From CAYVWB01 sp964455395 (GTDB lineage Bacteria > Desulfobacterota > Desulfovibrionia > Desulfovibrionales > Desulfovibrionaceae): 33,813 nucleotides of DNA. Made by a program: the position numbers and the translations under genes. Under the pieces are notes generated by a model. The model was not told the DNA's origin. It was given only the letters and a program-made list of their open reading frames with translations, and did no database searches. Of the stretch, positions 8,890 to 20,138 are shown piece by piece. Numbering within the stretch: position 1 is the stretch's first letter; each line of letters begins with the position of its first letter. Location of the stretch: NCBI GenBank assembly GCA_964455395.1, contig CAYVWB010000048.1:1-33813 (forward strand). The letters are read 5' to 3'.

Positions 8890-9341
8890 TGGGGGGTGAG
8901 GGTGAGCTCCATGCGCGCGGCGGATTCCCACGCCCGGCTGTAATGCTGGGTGATGAGCGTGGCGTGTCCCGGTGCGGTGACCCGCAAATGGATATGCGCC
9001 GGCCGGCCCATGTAGGGAACCGGCGGATGGCTGTGGAATGTGTAGCGGCCTTCGTCGTCCGCGAACACCGTGGCGCGCCAAGCGTCTCCGTAGACGCCGT
9101 CGGGGCCGGCCATCCATATCTCGATGCGCGCGCCCGGCAGGGGCCGGCAGTCCTCCAGAGAGCGCACCACGCCGGAGAGCGTGTAGCCCTCGCCGACGAC
9201 GCTGCGGGTCGGCGCGCCGGGTTCGTAGAACGGACCCAGGAGATCCGGCTGGGTGGCCCGGCAATAGAGCTCCGCATGGACAGCGGCCGGCGCCATCATA
9301 AAAAGCCAGCAGCATAGGGCCACAAGGCCGCAACCAGTCAT
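8886..9341 (-). CDS. Exported intradiol ring-cleavage dioxygenase-like protein
   Basis: From ATG 9341 the 151-residue protein begins with a signal peptide (GLVALCCWLFMMAPAAVHA). The mature part shows the intradiol dioxygenase beta-sandwich pattern: GPFYEPGAP, GYTLSGVVRS, PLPGARIEIWMAGPDG, then DDEGRYTFHSHPPVPY and GRPAHIHLRV. All four Fe(III) ligands can be placed: Tyr in GVYGD, Tyr in PVPY, and both His in HIH. Members of the secreted short branch are poorly characterised; catechol cleavage needs oxygen and would be surprising in an anaerobe. A longer start at 9443 is open, but its extra residues are non-domain. The stop overlaps the GT41 start by four bases. The family is clear; activity is not. 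Confidence 0.78.
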   Translation of the reverse strand: MTGCGLVALCCWLFMMAPAAVHAELYCRATQPDLLGPFYEPGAPTRSVVGEGYTLSGVVRSLEDCRPLPGARIEIWMAGPDGVYGDAWRATVFADDEGRYTFHSHPPVPYMGRPAHIHLRVTAPGHATLITQHYSRAWESAARMELTLTPQ

Positions 9342-9491
9342 TCGCGCCACCCCGCACCACGAACGACCCCTCCCTTGCCGGACGACCGGCGGCGCAGGCG
9401 GCTGGAAGCGCGCAAGGCTTCGCGGTGTTGCTGAGCAGGCCATGCATCGATAATAGCACCGCAGCCGGCCGGGTCAACAGTGGTCGTCATG

Positions 9492-9525
9492 AAAAAGGCG
9501 ACCCCGGGTGAAAACCGGAGCCGCC
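9492..9525 (-). terminator. Intrinsic terminator after purF
   Basis: Read on the minus strand, 9525-9515 pairs with 9507-9497 to form an 11-bp stem with two G-T pairs and a short A/T-containing loop. Five T residues follow (9496-9492). It sits 26 bases past the purF stop and isolates the carB-purF unit from the dioxygenase-GT41 pair. Confidence 0.85.
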
Positions 9526-9550
9526 ATGCGGGGCGTGGGGCGCAGAGGCC

Positions 9551-10960
<1,410 letters not shown>

Positions 10961-10996
10961 GATGGGTGTCCTTGCCAGGCGGCGCAGGCGCTGCGG

Positions 10997-14296
<3,300 letters not shown>

Positions 14297-14321
14297 GGCG
14301 TCTTGCTGGGTCGGGGGTGGG

Positions 14322-14345
14322 AAAAACCCGGTCGTGTGGGACCGG
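14322..14345 (-). terminator. Terminator-like hairpin in the carB leader, possible attenuator
   Basis: On the minus strand CCGGTC (14345-14340) pairs perfectly with GACCGG (14333-14328) around a six-base loop, then one G and five T residues (14326-14322). It ends about 25 bases before the carB start and no gene lies upstream on this strand, so it can only act on the carB leader. That is the layout of a transcription attenuator; the regulator (PyrR, translation or other) is not evident. Confidence 0.6.
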
Positions 14346-14432
14346 AAGGGGCCGTGGCCGCCGCGACGGCTTCAGCATTTTCAAGCCGGGGAGCCGACGC
14401 GGAGGTCTTCTCCGGGGGAAAGGACGTCCCTC

Positions 14433-14460
14433 TGTATACCGTCACCCTTGCCTCTGGCAA
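14433..14460 (-). promoter_or_regulatory. Probable sigma-70 promoter for carB-purF
   Basis: Minus strand: TTGCCA (14460-14455, five of six to consensus), a 16-base spacer and TATACA (14438-14433, four of six). It would start transcription near 14426, leaving a leader of about 130 bases that includes the attenuator-like hairpin. Confidence 0.45.
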
Positions 14461-14607
14461 CCTCTGTGGACGGCGTTTCCCGAAAGGGCTTCTCCGGCGA
14501 CTTGCCCCGAAGCCGCAGGCGGGGCATAACCGGGGGGAGGACGTCGCCAGCGACGCACCGCAGGCTGTACGCCGACTTGTTCCCCTGCAACCCAAGGAGC
14601 CTTGCGC

Positions 14608-15446
14608 ATGTCTCCGGCTTTGGCGGAAATTCTCGTCCCGTTGTATCCCTGGCTTGCCGTGGCGTTGGGGCTGCTGCTGGGTTCGTTCTACAACGTCTGC
14701 GTGCACCGCTGGCTCTCGGGGGAGTCCATCGTGTTTCCCGGCTCCAAGTGTCCTCACTGCAGCCACACCCTCGCTGCGTGGGAGAATCTGCCCGTGGTCT
14801 CGTTCCTGTTGCTGAAGGGCCGCTGCCGCGCCTGCAAGGAGCCCATCAGCTGGCGCTACCCCGTGGTGGAGCTGGTCTCCGGGCTGTGGGCCCTGGGCTT
14901 GGCGCTGAAGTTCCCCCTGGACATGGCGCCCGGCGTGGAGCATTGGGTGCTCGGCGTTTTCGCTGTGCACATGGCGGTGGGCGGCATGCTCATCGTGGCG
15001 AGTTTCATCGACTTCGACTCCTACCTGCTGCCGGATGTCATCACTCTGCCGGGGACAGCGGTGGCCTTGGCGGGAGCTTACTTCGTGCTCCGGCCGGCGC
15101 TCGGGACGCCCACGCTCACGCAGAGCCTTGTCGGCATGGCCGTGGGAGCGGGGCTCTTCCTCGTCTTGCAGCTGGCTTTCCGCTACCTCAAGAAGATGGA
15201 AGGCCTGGGCACGGGGACATCAAGCTCATGCTCATGCTCGGCGCGTGGGTGGGGTGGCAGGCGCTGCCTTTTTCCCTGCTCGCTGCGGGCGTGACCGCCA
15301 TGATCGGCTATATCTTCTACAACCGCATGAACCGGGGCGAGCAGCCCACCATGGTGCCGTTCGGGCCGTTCCTCAGTCTGGGGGCCATGCTGTACGTGCT
15401 CTTCGGCGATCTCTACTGGAACTACATCGGCGGCCGGCCCTTCTAG
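14608..15446 (+). pseudogene. Type IV prepilin peptidase / N-methyltransferase (A24), broken by a one-base deletion
   Basis: The enzyme cleaves prepilin leaders and N-methylates the new N-terminus in the inner membrane. The start at 14608 has AAGGAG eight bases upstream. The zinc site Cys48, Cys51, Cys73, Cys76 (CPHC, CRAC) and the first catalytic region (FIDFDSYLLPD) are intact. At 15213-15216 the run of four G residues is one short: the frame reads TGTSSS and stops at 15294, while the next frame gives GDIKLMLMLGAWVGWQALPF through PTMVPFGPFLSLGAM to a stop at 15446. Adding one base restores a normal 279-residue protein and the GxGD motif. So this is a real inactivating mutation, a slippage site, or a sequencing error in a homopolymer; I cannot tell which. 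Confidence 0.88.
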
Positions 15447-15611
15447 GCGTTGCGGACGTTCGGCGTCCTTTGCGGCGCGCCGGCTCTCGGAACCTGCACC
15501 ATGGACCACGGAGCCCCGGGAAGCCGCGGGAAGCAGGGCCGCTCGGCGAATGCTGGCGATTCCCGTTGACGGCCGCAACCGTCAGGCAACGGCTGGTGAC
15601 GTCTCGAAACG

Positions 15612-16130
15612 TCAGGTGAGTTCGGAAGAGCCGCCGTCCTGCGCGTCGTCGCCCTGGACTGCGTTGGCGGCGTGCGTTTCATGGCGCCCATTCCCTCTGT
15701 CGACGCCGTTGACAGCGTTGTCGGCGCCGGGTTCCAGGGCGTCGAGCACCGCGAGAATCTTGCGCTTGAGCAGTTCGGAGGTGAAGGGTTTGGTGAGGTA
15801 GTTGCTCACGCCGTGGCGGATGGCTTGCATGATGTTGTCCACACGCGCTTCAGCCGAGACCATGAGGAAGGGCGTATCCACGTATTCCGGGTCGTCGCGG
15901 ACGCGGGCCAGCAGGTCGATGCCTTTTTCCCCCGGCATGTTCCAGTCGCAGAGGATGAAGTCCACATGGGATTCCTGCAGGACGCGCCATGCGTCACTGG
16001 AGCCCCCGGCTTCCATGATGTGGGTGACGCCGAGCTCCCTGAGCGTGCGCTTGATGATCTTGCGCATCACCTCCGAGTCGTCGATGACGAGGAACGTGTA
16101 GGTGTTCAGCTTGGGGCTCTTGATAGACAT
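15612..16130 (-). CDS. Single-domain CheY-like response regulator with a disordered tail
   Basis: From ATG 16130 the protein has 172 residues. The receiver domain (about 10-128) is complete: Asp17-Asp18 in VIDDSE, the phosphoacceptor Asp62 in LCDWNMPGEKG, Ser92 in MVSAEA and Lys114 in YLTKPF. There is no output domain. The last 40 residues or so are a polar Asn/Asp/Gly/His-rich tail without motifs, unusual for CheY. No histidine kinase or chemotaxis gene is adjacent, so its partner is elsewhere. The open frame continues to 16355, but those residues are basic and patternless. CheY-type role in motility or chemotaxis is the likely one; not proven here. Confidence 0.85.
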   Translation of the reverse strand: MSIKSPKLNTYTFLVIDDSEVMRKIIKRTLRELGVTHIMEAGGSSDAWRVLQESHVDFILCDWNMPGEKGIDLLARVRDDPEYVDTPFLMVSAEARVDNIMQAIRHGVSNYLTKPFTSELLKRKILAVLDALEPGADNAVNGVDRGNGRHETHAANAVQGDDAQDGGSSELT

Positions 16131-16449
16131 CAGCTGCGATTTCGAAGCGTTGGGGGCTATCCCGGGGGGCTTGGTCTGCTGGACGGCGCGTGTGTTGGAC
16201 GCGTGGAACGCAAGGGGCGCGCTGCTTCGTACGTCCTTCACGCACACCGGCTGGCAGGGTTTCCAGCGTCCGCGAGAATCGCAGCGCCGAAGACGTCCTC
16301 TTTGTATTGTATTTCTACATCCTTCGAGCCTACGCCCTTTCCCGCGGAGGGTCAATCGAGGAGGCGTCTTCGCCTGTCGACCACACGCAAGCCCCCCGGC
16401 GGCGCAAGGCCGGTCGGGAGGCTTCGTGCGGCCCGGGTACGGAAATCGC
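16131..16449. other. Intergenic region upstream of the CheY-like gene
   Basis: These 319 bases lie between the FeSOD stop and the CheY start, both genes reading leftward. A clearly A/T-richer patch at about 16300-16330 contains TACAAT-like sequence on the minus strand and may be a promoter, but no matching -35 is convincing. A short GGCG/CGCC hairpin near 16360 lacks a T run. I see no gene. Confidence 0.4.
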
Positions 16450-17229
16450 CTACGCCGCGAAGTTCTGGGCGGCGAAGTCCCAGTTGACGAGTTTGTCCAG
16501 CACGGCGTTGACGAACTCCCCGCGGCGGTTCTGGTAGTCCAGGTAGTATGCGTGTTCCCAGACGTCGATGGTCAACAGCGGCTTCATGCCCTGGGTGAAG
16601 GGGACGTCCGCGTTCATGGTGTTGACGGCTTCGAGCTTGCCGTCCTTGTTCACCACAAGCCAAGCCCAGCCGCTGGCGAAACGGCTCAGCGCCGCTTTGG
16701 CGATGGCCTGCTTGCACGCGTCCACCCCGCCGAAGTCGCTTTCGATCTTGGTGAGGAGATCGCCGGCAGGCGCGCCGCCGCCATTGGGAGAGAGGGAGTT
16801 CCAGAAGAACGTGTGGTTCCATACCTGAGCGACATTGTTGAAGATCGGCTCCAGGGAGGGGTCGGCGGCGGTATGTTCCACGAGCTCGGGGAGGGACATG
16901 GCGGCCATCTCCGTGCCGGCGATCTGCTTGGCGGCCTTGGTGGCGTAGCCGGCGTGGTGTTTGCCGTAGTGGAACGTCATGGTGGTGTAGGAGATGACGG
17001 GTTCGAGGGCGTCCATGGGGTAGGGCAGAGGCGGCAGCGCCACAGGGCCCTCGCCGGCCTGGGAAGCGGCTTCCGCAGCGTTGGCGGTCACGGGGCGGGT
17101 GAGAACGGCGCCCGCGCCGGCGACGAAAGTGGCGGCGCCGGCGGCTGCTGCGCTGACGAAGGCCATGCGTTTCATGAAGTCGCGGCGGGAATGTGCGGGC
17201 TGCGTGGTGGGGTGGTCGTGCGTGCTCAT
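16450..17229 (-). CDS. sodB: Tat-exported iron superoxide dismutase
   Basis: The ATG at 17229 follows AAGGAG by seven bases and gives 259 residues. A textbook twin-arginine signal (Ser14-Arg-Arg-Asp-Phe-Met-Lys20) precedes a hydrophobic Ala-rich stretch and a likely cut near ANA-AEA at about 51. The mature enzyme is a full Fe/Mn SOD: metal ligands His87 (FHYGKHH), His139 (WNHTFFW), Asp222 and His226 (DVWEHAYY). It dismutates superoxide to peroxide and oxygen, here in the periplasm. Secreted FeSOD of this kind is known in Desulfovibrio, where periplasmic oxidants are a main threat. A TATACT -10-like box lies on the minus strand at 17319-17314. Iron rather than manganese is inferred from the family. 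Confidence 0.95.
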   Translation of the reverse strand: MSTHDHPTTQPAHSRRDFMKRMAFVSAAAAGAATFVAGAGAVLTRPVTANAAEAASQAGEGPVALPPLPYPMDALEPVISYTTMTFHYGKHHAGYATKAAKQIAGTEMAAMSLPELVEHTAADPSLEPIFNNVAQVWNHTFFWNSLSPNGGGAPAGDLLTKIESDFGGVDACKQAIAKAALSRFASGWAWLVVNKDGKLEAVNTMNADVPFTQGMKPLLTIDVWEHAYYLDYQNRRGEFVNAVLDKLVNWDFAAQNFAA

Positions 17230-18056
17230 GCCGAAGCTCCTTTTCGCTTGCGCTGTTGCCGGAAATGTCACGGGAGGGGGCTCCCGGAAGACGCGGTGGC
17301 GGGTTCAGACGGCAGTATACACGGTTCCCCGCGGGGGTGCAGCGATTTTTCCGCAAAATAATCGGTCGGGGGGGATGTCGTCGGCGGATGCAGGGGGCTT
17401 GGAAACGAACGCATGCAGCTGGCCCCCGGGCATGGGTGATGCGTGTCGGGCGCGGCGCAATGGGACGACATGTGGAGCCGCTGTGCACGCCGGTGGGCCG
17501 CCGGAGAGTCGTGCGGCGTCTCGGTTTGCAAGGGGATGGCGATGGCGGCGGCGTCCCGCGCTTGTCGGCATGCTCGGCGTGTGGGCGTGGCGGAGCGCCA
17601 TGGGCGGCGGACAGCGTCCATGCGAGAGGATGCGGCGTCCCGCGATCGATATCATATCGACGTCATGCCGGGCCGGCCGCGACGCTTGGGAGGTAATCCC
17701 CCATTGTGCAGGGGCTGCAAAGGAGAAACGACGCCGCTTTGCTCAGCCTCGCCTTCGGGAGGATTACCGGAACATGCGCCGAAACGCTGGCGCAGAACGC
17801 GCATGAGCACGTCGCGAAGCCTTCGGGCCATGTGTCGCCGGGCATGGCTCCGGCTCGGGGAAACGCGGGTCCGGGTATGCGTCTGGTGATACGTCTGGTG
17901 ATACGTCTGGGGAACGCGTGTATGGCCGGGGGCTTCGGCGCGGACAGGCCGGCGCGGGCGAAGCCGCCGCCGGATCCGTGGTGGTTGGCGGCGGCTTCGC
18001 CGTTCGCGTCAGGTTCTGCGTCAGGCTCGGCGTCAGGTTCTGCGTCAGGTTCTGCG
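17230..18056. other. Long non-coding stretch (827 bases) with repeats and palindromes
   Basis: No open frame here has domain-like sequence or a convincing start. What can be seen: a possible FeSOD promoter and a CCCCGCGGGG palindrome at its left end (17314-17340); a 15-base A/T-rich palindrome, TCGATATCATATCGA, at 17646-17660; an 8-bp perfect inverted repeat, 17692-17699 with 17761-17768, enclosing GCAAAG/CTTTGC; a 7-bp one, 17773-17779 with 17799-17805; and two 12-bp tandem arrays (17881-17910 and 18011-18058). A Ser/Gly/Ala-rich rightward frame (17706-18287) spans both arrays but runs antisense through the next gene, so I reject it. Confidence 0.5.
17881..17910. repeat. 12-bp tandem repeat, about 2.5 copies
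   Basis: The unit GTCTGGTGATAC occurs at 17881-17892 and 17893-17904 and partly again at 17905-17910. The copies are identical, so the array is young or kept uniform by slippage. Confidence 0.85.
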
Positions 18057-18058
18057 TC
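18011..18058. repeat. 12-bp tandem repeat, four copies
   Basis: The unit AGGTTCTGCGTC is repeated four times; the second copy differs at two positions (AGGCTCGGCGTC). The last two bases of the array overlap the stop codon (18057-18059) of the leftward 84-residue gene, so it lies immediately 3' of that gene. Units are contiguous without spacers, so it is not a CRISPR. Confidence 0.9.
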
Positions 18059-18311
18059 AGTCGTCAGCGTCTTGTGGGGAAGCCCAGACGATGTGGCGCT
18101 TGTTGACGAAAAGCACTTCCAGGTCGTCCTGCAAAGCCGCGACGCCAGCTGGCTGGGTCACGACTTCGACGTTGGTGAGGACGACGAAGGTTTCATTGTG
18201 GTTCAGACAGTCCACCAGTCGGCCTGTCATGGGCCCGTAGGTTTTGACGTTGATGCTTCCCCGTACGACGGCGCCGTCGGAGAGTGAGAGAAGGATGTTG
18301 GCGTGGTGCAT
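18057..18311 (-). CDS. Small hypothetical protein, 84 aa
   Basis: The ATG at 18311 has AAGGAG nine bases upstream, a good ribosome site. The protein looks like a small beta-rich fold: NILLSLSDGAVVRGSINVKT, then RLVDCLNHNETFVVLTNVEV and DDLEVLFVNKRHIVWASP, alternating strand-like segments with a conserved-looking end. I do not recognise the family with confidence; it recalls small RNA- or ligand-binding barrels, but that is only an impression. It lies 102 bases after proX on the same strand with no terminator between, so it may be the last gene of the importer operon. A 12-bp repeat array follows directly. Confidence 0.65.
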   Translation of the reverse strand: MHHANILLSLSDGAVVRGSINVKTYGPMTGRLVDCLNHNETFVVLTNVEVVTQPAGVAALQDDLEVLFVNKRHIVWASPQDADD

Positions 18312-18413
18312 GGCGTGGCGTCTCCTTGGCTGTGCTGCGCGATCGGACGGTGGGGCGTGTTCCGGGGAGTGTGTACCACCATTCGTTCGAAATGTGGAGC
18401 GCCGAGGCAGGGG

Positions 18414-19307
18414 TTACGGCAACCAATTCTCCACGAGTGTTTCATGTTCCTGCATCCACTCGCTGGCGGCGGCGAGGCGGTCTCCCCCGCCGTGCGCCAC
18501 GGCGTCAATCAAGGAGCCTATCTGCTGATCCGTGAAGCGCATGTTGCGGATGAACGCGGTGACGTCGGGCAGGTCGCGGGCCACGCCGGGTCGGCCCAAG
18601 GCGTGAATGTTCTCCGCGGCCCCGTAAACTTCGGCGGGGTCCTCCAGGAAGCGGAGGTTCCAGCGCGCGAACATCCAGTGCGGTTTCCATCCGGTGACCA
18701 CGATGGGCCGGTTCTCCTGGATGGCGCTTTTGAGGGAGGCTGTCATGGCTGCGCCGGAGGAAGCGACGAGGGACATGGGCAAGTCGTATTCCTGCAGGGC
18801 CTTGCTGGTGGCTTGCATGATGCCGGCGCCGGAGTCGATGCCGGTGATGCGCTGCTGGAAGACGTCTGCGTTGTCGGCGAGTTCCGGCAGACTCTTGATG
18901 TTCACGTAGGCGGGGACCACCAGTCCGATGCGCGCGCCTTCGTAGAGCAGGCCGAGATCGCTGAGGGTTTCGCCATACTCGTCCATGTATTGCTGGTGGG
19001 TCACGGGGAGCCAGGCGTCCAGGAAGTAGTCCAGGTCGCCGCCTGCCAGGGAGGTGAAGATGGGCGCGGGGTCCGCCATGGTCAAAGAGACGTTGCAGCC
19101 GAGCTTTTCTTCCAGCACGGCTTTGGTGAGGAAGGTCATGGCCACGCCTTCGGCCCAGCTCACGTAGCCGATGCGCACCTCACGGCGGGGCTTGCTCACG
19201 GCGTCGCGCTCCAGCAGATAGCCGACGACCATGATGGCCAGGAACCCGAGCAGCCAGAGCAGACCTTCCAGAAGGGGGTTGTTGCGGATGCGTTGCAGCA
19301 GTTGCAT
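18414..19307 (-). CDS. proX: Glycine betaine/proline-type ABC importer, membrane-anchored substrate-binding protein
   Basis: The 297-residue protein belongs to the OpuAC/ProX family, which binds betaine or related quaternary amines outside the inner membrane. Instead of a cleavable signal it has a hydrophobic helix at about 13-32 (LLEGLLWLLGFLAIMVVGYL) with no obvious cut site or lipobox Cys, so it is probably tethered. The aromatic cage residues can be placed: Trp in GYVSWAEG, Trp in LDAWLPV, and two Trp in TGWKPHWMF. It starts six bases after the proW stop, with GAGGTGA overlapping that stop. The gene order V-W-X is that of known systems; the exact solute is inferred. Confidence 0.9.
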   Translation of the reverse strand: MQLLQRIRNNPLLEGLLWLLGFLAIMVVGYLLERDAVSKPRREVRIGYVSWAEGVAMTFLTKAVLEEKLGCNVSLTMADPAPIFTSLAGGDLDYFLDAWLPVTHQQYMDEYGETLSDLGLLYEGARIGLVVPAYVNIKSLPELADNADVFQQRITGIDSGAGIMQATSKALQEYDLPMSLVASSGAAMTASLKSAIQENRPIVVTGWKPHWMFARWNLRFLEDPAEVYGAAENIHALGRPGVARDLPDVTAFIRNMRFTDQQIGSLIDAVAHGGGDRLAAASEWMQEHETLVENWLP

Positions 19308-19313
19308 GGCGAA

Positions 19314-20138
19314 TCACCTCTTGCGGCCAAGGCTTTGGGTCACGCGGTCCAGAAAGATGGCCAGGATGACCACCGAGAGGCCGCTTTCGAAGCCCAAACC
19401 GATGCGCAGCTGTTCGATCCCTTTGAGCACTTGCTGCCCCAGCCCTCCGGCGCCGATCATCGCCGCGATGACCACCATGGAGAGCGCCAGCATGATGGTC
19501 TGGTTCACCCCGGCCAGGATGGTTGGCAGCGCCATGGGCAGCTGCACCTTGAAGAGCAGCTGACGGCTGGTGGCTCCGAAAGCCTCGGCGGCTTCCACGG
19601 CTTCCTCCGAGACTTGGCGGATGCCCAGGTTCGTCAGCCGCACCGCAGGCGGCATGGCGAAGATGACAGTGGCCATGGCCCCGGGGGTCTTGCCCAGTTG
19701 AAAGAAGAGCACTGCCGGGATGAGGTAGACGAAGGCCGGCATGGTCTGCATGAAGTCCAGCACGGGCCGCACCCCTTGGGCCACGGTGTCGTTGCGGGCG
19801 GCCCACACCCCCAGTGGCGCGCCGAGCAGCAGCGCGATGGACGCCGAAGCCAGCACCAGCGCCATGGTGCGCATGGCGTCATCCCACATGCCCATGCCGT
19901 TCACCAGAAACAGGCCCAGCAGTGCGAACAAGCCCACGCCGCGGCCCGCCAGCCGGTACGCCAGCGCAGCCATGAAGGGCGCCATCAAGTAGTCCGGCGG
20001 CAGCAGCAAGGCCTCTTCGAACACGGCGATGAACCAGCCCACCGCCAGGCTTATGGCGTTGAAGACGGGGGCGAAGGTGGTGTTGAGCCAGGCGATGACG
20101 CCTTCGAAGAATTCACCCACAGGGATGTCGACGATCAT
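19314..20138 (-). CDS. proW: Glycine betaine/proline-type ABC importer, permease
   Basis: The 274-residue inner-membrane subunit has about six or seven hydrophobic helices. The cytoplasmic EAA loop that docks on the ATPase is clear: EAAEAFGATSRQLLFKVQLP, followed by MALPTILAGVNQTIM. It belongs to the OpuAB/ProW type. The N-terminal 50 residues include a long amphipathic part before the transport core, as in ProW. Its ATG overlaps the proV stop by four bases (ATGA), and proX follows after six bases, so all three subunits are made from one message in stoichiometric coupling. Confidence 0.93.
   Translation of the reverse strand: MIVDIPVGEFFEGVIAWLNTTFAPVFNAISLAVGWFIAVFEEALLLPPDYLMAPFMAALAYRLAGRGVGLFALLGLFLVNGMGMWDDAMRTMALVLASASIALLLGAPLGVWAARNDTVAQGVRPVLDFMQTMPAFVYLIPAVLFFQLGKTPGAMATVIFAMPPAVRLTNLGIRQVSEEAVEAAEAFGATSRQLLFKVQLPMALPTILAGVNQTIMLALSMVVIAAMIGAGGLGQQVLKGIEQLRIGLGFESGLSVVILAIFLDRVTQSLGRKR

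Larger units (their letters stand above)
14297..14607. other. Divergent regulatory region, carB leader / prepilin peptidase upstream
   Basis: These 311 bases lie between carB (leftward) and the prepilin peptidase gene (rightward). The carB side holds a promoter (14433-14460), a 6-bp hairpin with a 10-base loop (14367-14388) and a terminator-like hairpin (14322-14345). On the other side I see only the ribosome site AAGGAG at 14594-14599. Confidence 0.55.

Noticed and set aside
8890..9477. N-terminal extension of the GT41 protein to a start at 9477
   Set aside because: The extension overlaps the whole dioxygenase-like gene in another frame and is Arg/Gly-rich without domain signal.
15178..15240. 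Programmed -1 frameshift as the default explanation for the prepilin peptidase
   Set aside because: There is no heptameric slippery site of the usual X-XXY-YYZ form and no obvious downstream pseudoknot; programmed shifting is not known for this family, so a deletion or sequencing error is simpler.
15454..15471. Terminator after the prepilin peptidase gene
   Set aside because: A 5-bp stem followed by only three T residues is too weak to call.
17692..17768. tRNA or tRNA-Sec
   Set aside because: The closing stem is suggestive, but there is no T-arm consensus or anticodon arm of the right size.
18011..18058. CRISPR array
   Set aside because: Units are 12 bases and contiguous with no spacers, and no cas gene is near.
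17706..18287. Rightward frame with Ser-Gly-Ser-Ala repeats spanning the 12-bp arrays
   Set aside because: Starts at a GTG in patternless sequence, and its second half is the antisense of a better gene; the repeats alone create the pattern.
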